DNA of 62,000 bases. Source: Cryptomeria japonica (lineage: Eukaryota > Streptophyta > Pinopsida > Cupressales > Cupressaceae). The position numbers and the translations under genes were made by a program. The first letter of the stretch is position 1, and the number at the start of each line of letters is the position of its first letter. The notes beneath the pieces are model-generated. The model saw only the letters and a list, made by a program, of their open reading frames with translations. It had not been told where the DNA came from and did no database searches. The stretch lies in the NCBI RefSeq assembly GCF_030272615.1, contig NC_081414.1:334845427-334907426 (forward strand). Reading direction: 5' to 3'. This document shows positions 54,582 to 62,000 of this stretch, in pieces.

Positions 54582-55565
54582 TCCTGTAGGGTTCCTTCTT
54601 TTTCAAAAGAATTCCACATCGGACTTTAAAATTTGATGTGGAAAGGTTTGTTTTTCCCTTGCAGATGAGACTTTAAAGTCTGACCTGCAGGTAATCCTTC
54701 CCCTGCAGTTTGGATTTTAAAGTCCGATCTAGAGGTTGTTTGGTCGAAAAAATTGCATGTCGGACTTTAAAGTCTGACTTGCAAGGGTTTTATTCCTGCA
54801 TGTTGGACTTTAAAGTCTAACGTGCACTGCGTGATTAGTAATTAATAGTCACATTTATTACTAATTTAGGAGATTATTTATTGAATTTTGGAGATTATTT
54901 CTTCATTCTTGTTTGCAATTTCTCCTCTGCGTGTGCCATCCTCCGTTTTCCTCCGTCTTCATTCGCCGGCCTTGCGGATTTGTCGAATACCTACCAAATT
55001 TTTGTTCATCGTGGTGGATTGAGGTAGGTTTTGTTTTATTTTTATTTTTCCTTTCAGGTTTTTCCCCTGCATTATTTCCTCTTTGGGTTTTCTGTCAGTT
55101 GGATGCGTATCGGACATTAAGGTCCGATTGTTCCTCAAAATCTCCCGATCCGCAGGTTATGTGCTAGAATCTATCTTCTTTTCCCTTTACCTAGCCTGCA
55201 TCATGGAGTTTATAACCCAATCCGTAGCACTATGTGCGGAGATCTCTCCACATATCGAATATGCGAAGAGGAGAATGTTTGATTGACATGTTAGGCTTTA
55301 AAACCCGACATGTCAATCAGTTGTCCTTCCCCAATCTGCACATCGGACTTTAAATTCCGATGTGCAGGTTTTCCAAATGTTTTACCTATGTGCACATCGG
55401 ACTTTAAAGTCAGATGTGCTAATGATTTTTTCCCCAATTTGCACATTGGACTTTAAAGTCCAATATGCAAGAAAAGATGTTTTATCCTCACACATCGGAC
55501 TTTAAAGTCCAATGTGCAAAGTTTGTCTCCTAAGGTGCAGATCGGACTTTTTTCCCCTACCTGCT
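54582..55565 (+). repeat. Palindrome array in 3' LTR U3
   Basis: Units on the ACTTTAAAGT core: 54612-54643, 54661-54688, 54702-54735, 54753-54784, 54797-54826, 55283-55316, 55336-55367, 55392-55419, 55439-55470 and 55489-55516, with a degenerate one near 55536. Compared with the 5' LTR, arms have changed in complementary pairs in two units (TTGCACATC/GATGTGCAA against TTCCACATC/GATGTGGAA, and ATCG/CGAT against ATTG/CAAT), and copy number differs. Confidence 0.92.
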
Positions 55566-55695
55566 ATTTTTTACAGTTTTACTCCCAAGCCTATTCTGAG
55601 TTTGATTTTTCGATCCGATTGATAAAAGTTGATTTTATTGATGATGATAAATATCAAAGAAGCTAATCCTCAGTGTTGAATGCAGTCATTTGCAA

Positions 55696-58600
55696 ATGTC
55701 AAAGCCCTCTCATGACAAATCAGAGCCTTCTTTAAGCCAGTTGGAATTTTCTTAGGGTAAAACATCAACAAAAAAGATGAAGCACAAGTATAATAAGTAC
55801 TTGAATTTGTACTTGAAAAGTTCAGTAGACTCAAACATCAAAGAGATCAAAGATACAGAAATTGGACATGTCAGTATGCAGGAGTTTATTGACCGAGTTG
55901 AGAAATCTCTTGCCCGCCTAACAAACCTGATCAAATCCGAGTTGCATAAATATGCATCCTTCCCAATTGAAGCTCATGATCCAGATTTTGTACTTGCAGT
56001 AGCGGATCACTTCGATCCAAACACAAGACAGGTTAGGGATGTTGGTCAAAACGTCATCATGACTCTGGATAGTGTTTTCTTCAACAGTGTTTTCAAAGGT
56101 TCTCCAGTTGAAGAAGTAGCTGACATTTCTCAAGAAAGTGCTCAAGAGTACTATGAAAAAAATGAGATCAAATGCAAGAAAGTGATCGATATTGTGTACC
56201 TCTCTGCTGCCAAAAATTCCACCACCTCACGATGGCCCAAGTTTTTTCGTAGGAGTGACTTCAATGAGGAGTACAACGACATGGTCACCATGTTATCAAG
56301 AGTGAAGGGTTTACAGGACTCTCACTACTTTCAAAGTTGGATGTGTTATTACATGAATATAATTAGGAAAGGGGCTGCTAGGATTGACTGGGGTGAGCAG
56401 ATCAGTGATGCACTCTGTGCACAGTTCAAAGAAGTCAAAGTAACGTTGAAATTTTATATGACTTCCTACCTGGTTTATGCAGCCGCTTCCATGAGGCAAT
56501 ATCCAGGTTTGTCTACTAAAGGTGACATGAGATTAGTTCCTATACAGGAATACTATGATTAACTTATGATCAAGAATCAAGGTAGCCACTTTAGAAGAGT
56601 TAATGATGCCTTCTTTGTTGTGTGGAAGTGCATGTTTGATAAGCTCCTGCAGAAGAAAAGAGTATCAGAGGCTGTATATAATAGGGTGTCTCATTTTGGA
56701 TGTGTTTTCCTTCAGTTCCCAACATTCACTTACATCCGAATCAGATGTTTCTCAGGTGAACCCTTCATTCTACCAAGTTATCAATCTGACAAGATTGTTC
56801 TCCGGGAGTTGTGTCGACAACTAATCTATGTGCATGAAAAGCAATTGCAAGCACATAAGACAGGGTTGAAGTTCCCAGAATCAATTGGCATGTACTCAGT
56901 TCTAACTAAGCCCAAAGCCAAAAACATGGAGGAATAAATGCAATGGAATACTATGAGAAGATTCAAGGTACGAAATAATTTTGATTTTTGTGGCATGAAG
57001 AACAAACTCAAGAGGAGTTACACCCATATCTATAGGTTTGAAGATGTATGGGCAAACTGTCAAAATGAAGAAAATATAAGAAAGATGGATTTCAGTCATC
57101 TTACCTTGGAATAGATTGAAAACTTGGATTTGGCAAAGATCCCAATGACCATGGAAGACACTGATGACATAATAGACCTTGTCTATTATGAAAAGAATAT
57201 TGTCGACTCTCCGCTCCCACCAATGCAATGGTCAAAAAAGGAAAGTAAATCTATCACTCAAAGAATCTCTCCTATTTTGGCAAACACCAATGCATGGTTG
57301 CTTAAAAAGAATCTTAGAATGAAACAGCTTCCTGCTAGTTCTAGAGATGACGATAATAATGATGGCCTAGTTGGTAAGACAGCTACGGCTGAAACAAGAA
57401 CCAAGGCCAAAGTAGATTCACAAGCATTATCCTCAGCTCCTGCAATGTAATCCAAGCAGAAAGGACCCAAAATCAAGTTCACAATCAAAGGGTCCAAGAA
57501 AGTTGAATCATCTTCAACAGTACAGGAGATAGCCATGAAGGAACCAGAACAAAAGACTACTACACATACTGGAAAAGAGAAAGAGATGGAAGAAGGTGAA
57601 ATTCCTCAACAACACGAAGCACAGGTTGAAGAAACGTCACATCTTAGTGAAGTTAATGTTCCATCCACTTCATAGGCACCAACTCATTCACAAGTGATTA
57701 TCCATTCCATCGATTCTGATTCTGATCAAGAGGAAGAGGAATTCAATGATAAGGACCTGGGCATGGGCATGACTCAATCAGAGACTGCTCAACAATTCTT
57801 CACACTATCCAACTTTCCTGGCCTTGATGATATTCCTTCAACCACTATTGAATCTTTAATATTGGAGTTTCCTGAAGCTATGGAGCAAGCGTTCGTGGAA
57901 CAAAAAATGATGACTTTGCCTTCTACAGTGGTCGTAAAAGAGATTCCATCTCAGGTAAGCACTGAAGTTATTTCTACTATGGTAGTTATAAAAGAAATTC
58001 CACCTTTGGTTACTACTCAAGTTGTTACAACTGCACCTTCCACTTTCTCCTATGTGGTCGTAACTGAAGAAGGGTCAGCATCAGCAGTTGTTGCTGCATC
58101 AGCAGGTTTATCACTGGATACTTCAGCATTGATATCAGTCACTGCTGCTAGTTCAAGTGAGCATGCTCTTGAAATACCAAGTGACACTCAGCAAGAAGCT
58201 ACTACCCCACCGGTCAATCCTGAATTACCACCTTGGATGGAGATAGTAGCAGCTAAGAGGAAGAAACGGGTGATTTCGCCTGATGTATTTGACTTTGAAC
58301 AATTGGTTCCTCCAAGAACCAAGGGAACAAAGAAGCCAAAGACTGTTTCATAGTCATTAGTAGACCCGACCTCTAAAAGGAAGTATGTTGGGGTCATGGT
58401 GCCATCATTGGATAAGAATAAGGATGATATGCGACCTGAGGATTACATCATGCAGACTGTGGAGCTTGGGGAGGAGACGCACGAAAATGTTAAGCTAGAT
58501 CCTTAGACGGCTTTAAACTCTTTGTTACGAAGACTTGACCAAGACAGGGATGAGAAGATCGAATTAAAACATAAATGTGAACAATTGACTAATGTTCTTC

Positions 58601-59398
58601 TGAAAGTTACCCAATCCTCTCAGGAAGTTGAGCCCATAGGATCCTCAATGGACGTTGAAGCTCTCAATAAAATTGAATAGGTAGGAGCCAAGGGCCAAGT
58701 GGTGGATGAGTGGATAGCACGGCTGAAGTCAAAAGGGTCGCATCTCCTAAGTTCAACAATTGGGTTATTGACAGATTTTGAAGTGATCCAAAGTCAAATG
58801 CAAAGTGTCAAAACTTCACTATCTCTGGAGATTGAAAATATTGGAAAAAGTACAATACTTTGTAGCAAAATGGAGAACTTCAGAATAGACGTCCTCATTG
58901 AAAATAAAGTGGTTCCTTCAAGGGAAAAATATATCCAAATCTTGCCGCTACTGTCTTACAAGAAAGAGACAATAAAGTTGATGATAACAGAGCTGGATGA
59001 TAACAGAGCTGGATCGAGAACGGAAGGAAGGTGATGATGAGATTGATCTCATTTCTGCTAGGATTGTTGACCTTCCTTGTTATCTGTATGATGACAATCA
59101 GAATCTCGTTACTAGTGATGCCATCACACATGAATTTATGTCCTTAATGGATCACTGCACTGGACAGGACTTCTCACTTGGTGCATTTGATAAGTTACTG
59201 GAAATCCAAATCAGTTTTGAGGTCCTCGCATCCATGCTAAACGGCGGGAAAAAGAAATTTGTAGAGGCTGAGGATACGATCTCCCGTGTTCATGTGATCA
59301 CAGATTCTACACAGATGTCGAACCAAGAAGAGATGGAGGCCATCCTGACTAGGTTTGAGGAATTCCACAAACCAAATGGGGAGGATAAAAAAGAATAA
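55696..59398 (+). pseudogene. U3-encoded ORF of unknown function, 3' LTR copy
   Basis: It starts at ATG 55696 in the same frame as the longest open piece (55777-56559). Stops: TAG at about 55753, TAA 56560, TAA 56935, TAG at about 57114, a TAA at about 57448 shared with the 5' copy, then TAG at about 57673, 58351, about 58504 and about 58678. A 16-base duplication near 58989-59020 shifts the frame before the final segment (58997-59398). Most of these codons are sense in the 5' LTR. Being at the 3' end of the element, this is the copy the genomic RNA would carry. Features are as in the 5' copy: globular N-terminal half, Ser/Thr/Val repeats, basic KRKKR patch, coiled coil. Not recognised. Confidence 0.8.
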
Positions 59399-59552
59399 AG
59401 TGCCCCTTTTTGGCATTTTCTTTCCATGTAGTTGCATTTTTAGATGCTGCAATTTTTCTTGCAGCTGCATATTTTCTTTCTGTTGTAATTGTAGTCAAGT
59501 GGGACTGTGCAGTTGAATTATTCAATTGTGCCCATGTTTTTCTCCAATTTTC

Positions 59553-59562
59553 TTATATATAA
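59553..59562 (+). promoter_or_regulatory. LTR TATA box, 3' copy
   Basis: CTTATATATAAGGGGG matches the 5' LTR TATA box and its surroundings. Confidence 0.78.
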
Positions 59563-60314
59563 GGGGGACCCTCATTTGTATATTTTTATCTTGGATTATG
59601 CTAAGAAAAACTCTGCTAAATTTTTGCCTCAACTAAGACTTTTAGATTTGTTGTGAAAATTTGATCAAACAATTAAAGAAAGCGATTTTATTTAATCCCA
59701 AACTTTGTGTTGTGTTTAAAAAGAATTGCTTATATGAGTTAATGTTCTTACGTTCATGACTTATATATGTTCTTGAATTTATTGATATAGGAAGTATTGT
59801 TAAGCGGATTAAAGAGCTCTTGAATTATGAAAGTAGACTTTGTGCTCCTTGAGTATTTGAGAAATTTTATATTGTTAAGTAATTAGTAGTAGGCTTTGTA
59901 TTGCTACTATTGCTTGTAGTTTTTAGTATTAAGGAATTATAATTGAGGACTTTGAGCTGCAAGTTGAATTCATTTTCATTGTGATAATTAGTTTAGTTGG
60001 TGTTATATTCGAGCAAGACTTTGTGCTTCTTGTTTATAAAATCTTGATATAGTTTGTTGGATAAATTCGTTAATTTCCTTAAGTATCAAAGTGATAGGGA
60101 AATTGTAACAAAGTGAAGGGGGAATACATTAACTCTGAAAAAAAAGAGTTATATGTCCAACACTAACCCACAGATTTAAATTTCTCATTAATTAGAGAAA
60201 AGATTTAAAAGGGAACCTCCCCTTGATGAGAGAAGAGATTAATTTCTCAATATAGCTGTGAGTGAATCATATATTTTGTCATTGGTACACTAATGACAAA
60301 ATATTCACCCAACA
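59563..60314 (+). other. R-U5 of the 3' LTR
   Basis: Non-coding; aligns with 47491-48240. The polyadenylation site is expected here. No ORF. Confidence 0.55.
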
Positions 60315-60319
60315 CCTCA
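60315..60319 (+). repeat. Target site duplication CCTCA, right
   Basis: Matches 42336-42340. Confidence 0.85.
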
Positions 60320-61191
60320 GTAAAGGGTTTGAGAATCCAATCCAATGGACCACCTTGTTAGAGGATTTAGGAGTAACCAACCTTGTTAGAGCTTACCCGA
60401 TTAGGAGATTTCACTTCTGTTGTAATTGTTAGAAAATAACAGGTTTTCTTGATCTATCAGAATAGCACTACATTTGCTTGATCGGATCCTTTTAAGCTTC
60501 AATCTGCCTTTACACAAACTGCAGATTCATTCTCTAGTTAGGCAACCACACACTCAACTAATTCTGCCAACTTTGCCAACTCCTATTACAAACAACTTCA
60601 TCGACCTTAAATACAAATCAATTAGGTTGGTAACACAACAAAAAATAACTCTCTCATAGAGATTACAAACAAATCAGTTCAAGTGTGACGGTTGGATTTA
60701 CATAGAAATCAATACACATTCTTCAAGAAAATTCCAACAGCTTCGTGATCATCACTTCATCAGACTTGTAACTCATCACGGGCTTTGCATTAGATGCAAT
60801 CCACTTTGCTCATTGCCTAGACAATCAAACAAACAAACGCACCAAAACAATCTTAACTTATCCTTATATAATGACCACACACGTCTCCATCATTACCGCT
60901 CATCATTAGATCATAAACCAACATACTTGATCGGTTAGGGTTTAACAAAACAATAATTGGTAGGGTTTACCGGTTACACTTCATAGAAAGTGTTTTAACC
61001 TTATACATTGGTTTAACTCACAAACTAACATACCGGTTTACAACATCCTCCTCAAAGCTCTTCCTACCGGTTACAAGACAATATAAATAACAACAATAAT
61101 ACCAACAATATCATAAATACCATCACTGGTCCAATTGACATCAATGACAACCTAACATATCATTAATGCAATCTTCTTGCAAATGCCAACA
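60320..61191 (-). repeat. Copia 3' LTR, proximal part (minus strand)
   Basis: On the minus strand the LTR starts TGTTGGCATTTGC at 61191, right after a purine tract AAAAGGGGGAGAT. This is a classical Ty1/copia 3' LTR start. It runs left to 60320 and resumes left of the giant insertion at 42340, giving a full LTR of about 1.28 kb. The plus strand shows CTTGTTAGAG repeats in both parts. Confidence 0.78.
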
Positions 61192-61205
61192 ATCTCCCCC
61201 TTTTG
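61192..61205 (-). promoter_or_regulatory. Copia polypurine tract
   Basis: AAAAGGGGGAGAT on the minus strand abuts the LTR TGTTGG. Similar AAAGGGGGAGAA (near 61350) and CAGGGGGAGCATCC (near 61435) tracts lie slightly upstream and look like repeated purine boxes, common in copia 3' regions. Confidence 0.75.
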
Positions 61206-61518
61206 CATTGATGGCAATACAAATATCAACATCTCTCATTGCTGCTATGATTGGTGAATAGGAATCCTGGTTTACATTACCAAATATTCACCATGCTTTG
61301 TCTATCTTCAGCCTGTCGTTGGTTTCCCCTTTTGCCAATCACATAATTCTTCTCCCCCTTTGACAGCAATGCCAAATTGAAAGTAAAACATGTAATTAAC
61401 ACTGTGCATCAACAACATACTACAACTGGATGCTCCCCCTGTGGAATACATCCACTCCTACATCAATCCATGTAAAATTCTGCAAGTAATTCAGGGACTG
61501 ATGCAATCAGCATCATGC

Positions 61519-62000
61519 TCAACTTACTTCATGAAGGGGTACAACCTCTAGTTGTTTTCTAAGACACCCAAATGTAGTCTTAGGTAGAGGTTTGGTAAAG
61601 ATATCTGCAAGCTGCTCCTTGGTAGAAACATGCTCTAAAATAACATCTTTACTTTGAATCTTTTCCCTCAAAAAGTGATACTTCAATTCCATGTGCTTGG
61701 TGCGAGCGTGCAAAACAGGATTCTTAGAAATATTTATGGCACTAGTATTGTCACATAAAATCGTTATGGGTTTTGAGATTTTCATCTTGAAACCTTCCAA
61801 AATGTGCCTCATCCAAATAGCCTATGTGCAATTCATATAAGCTGCAACATACTCAGCTTCAGCAGTAGATTGTGAAGTACAACTCTTCTTTTTACTACTC
61901 CATGAAACTAGCCTTCCTCCAAGAAAAAATGTTCCACCGGTAGTGTTTTTCTGGTCATCAACATTTCCTGCCCAATCAGCATCTATGTACACTTTCAAAT
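61519..62000 (-). pseudogene. Ty1/copia RNase H, C-terminal end of pol (cut by window edge)
   Basis: On the minus strand from the window edge: YIDADWAGNVDDQKNTTGG (first Asp region), LVSWSSKKKSCTSQSTAEAEYVAA (Glu), an in-frame TAG at about 61828 where Gln is usual (CT-stop-AIWMRHILEG), then ITILCDNTSAINISKNP (Asp) and HARTKHMELKYHFLRE. It ends QLADIFTKPLPK and a stop at 61519. This is the classical copia RNase H and pol terminus. The domain degrades the RNA strand during reverse transcription. Apart from the TAG it is well preserved. RT and upstream domains lie beyond the right edge. Confidence 0.92.

Larger units (their letters stand above)
42341..60314 (+). mobile_element. Giant gypsy element with 5.9-kb ORF-bearing LTRs
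   Basis: It spans 17,974 bases, bounded by CCTCA duplications. The 5' LTR (42341 to about 48240) and 3' LTR (54398-60314) align along their whole length. The internal region (about 6.2 kb) has a primer binding site, gag, protease, an RNase H, RT, a second degenerate RNase H and an integrase without chromodomain, in line with the Tat side of gypsy. The LTR contents are exceptional: a palindrome array and a ~1,230-codon frame upstream of the LTR TATA box. No strong polypurine tract precedes the 3' LTR (TTTTTCCCCAGTCAGAGCCAAT). In the aligned U3 protein block 17 of about 131 residues differ between LTRs, so the insertion is older than the Tat element. Confidence 0.9.
54398..60314 (+). repeat. 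3' LTR of the giant element (~5.9 kb)
   Basis: It begins TGTTGTCCTTG and ends CACCCAACA, followed by CCTCA. It has the same internal order as the 5' LTR. Differences include loss of most of two palindromes near 55257, one extra palindrome near 55336-55419, and a 16-base tandem duplication near 58989-59020. Confidence 0.92.

Overview
This window looks like intergenic chromatin from a very large plant genome, most likely a gymnosperm. That is inferred from the gene-poor, AT-rich sequence, the deeply nested LTR retrotransposons, and the Tat-type and chromovirus gypsy lineages together with a Ty1/copia element, an L1-type LINE and a tRNA-derived SINE. I find no convincing host gene. Almost everything I can name is a transposable element, mostly decayed.

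Layout from left to right. (1) 1-3655: the 3' part of an apparently non-autonomous gypsy element (gag-protease polyprotein, then its 3' LTR, with no RT or integrase). (2) 3668-4589: a ~397-bp direct duplication around a compound TA/GA/TATG microsatellite. (3) 4590-9400: mostly unassignable. (4) 9427-11110, minus strand: a decayed gypsy gag-protease with four zinc-knuckle-like motifs. (5) An old chromodomain gypsy split in two: gag end, protease and RT start at 14700-15645, and the rest of RT, RNase H, integrase and chromodomain at 35135-37975. The gap is filled by an antisense LTR-like block (15650-16925), an ORF1-only LINE on the minus strand (16930-18851), and inside the LINE a fairly young 16.2-kb Tat-type gypsy (18852-35037). 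The Tat element has 769-bp LTRs that differ at only nine positions and a CTATC target duplication. It carries a dual-RNase-H polyprotein on the plus strand and a two-exon plant-mobile-domain gene on the minus strand. (6) 37989-39564: an LTR (or two fused LTRs) followed by a second chromovirus (gag, protease, half of RT, 39615-41936). (7) That RT is cut by a minus-strand Ty1/copia element whose 3' LTR (41937-42340 and 60320-61191) is itself split by an 18-kb gypsy element (42341-60314, target duplication CCTCA).

The 18-kb element is the most unusual object. Its two LTRs are about 5.9 kb each. Each contains (a) an array of about eleven palindromes built on TCGGACTTTAAAGTCCGA, whose arms covary, and (b) a ~1,230-codon reading frame of unknown function. 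The frame lies upstream of the LTR TATA box, so it is in U3 and would be carried at the 3' end of the genomic RNA, in the position of retroviral nef/sag-type genes. The internal region encodes gag, a protease, a second RNase H placed between protease and RT, then RT, a degenerate RNase H and integrase. In both large gypsy elements the integrase position that should hold the catalytic Glu reads Lys.

Relative ages read from nesting and LTR divergence: both chromoviruses are oldest; then the copia element, the LINE and the antisense LTR-like block; then the 18-kb element (its U3 proteins differ at 17 of about 131 aligned residues); the Tat element is youngest.
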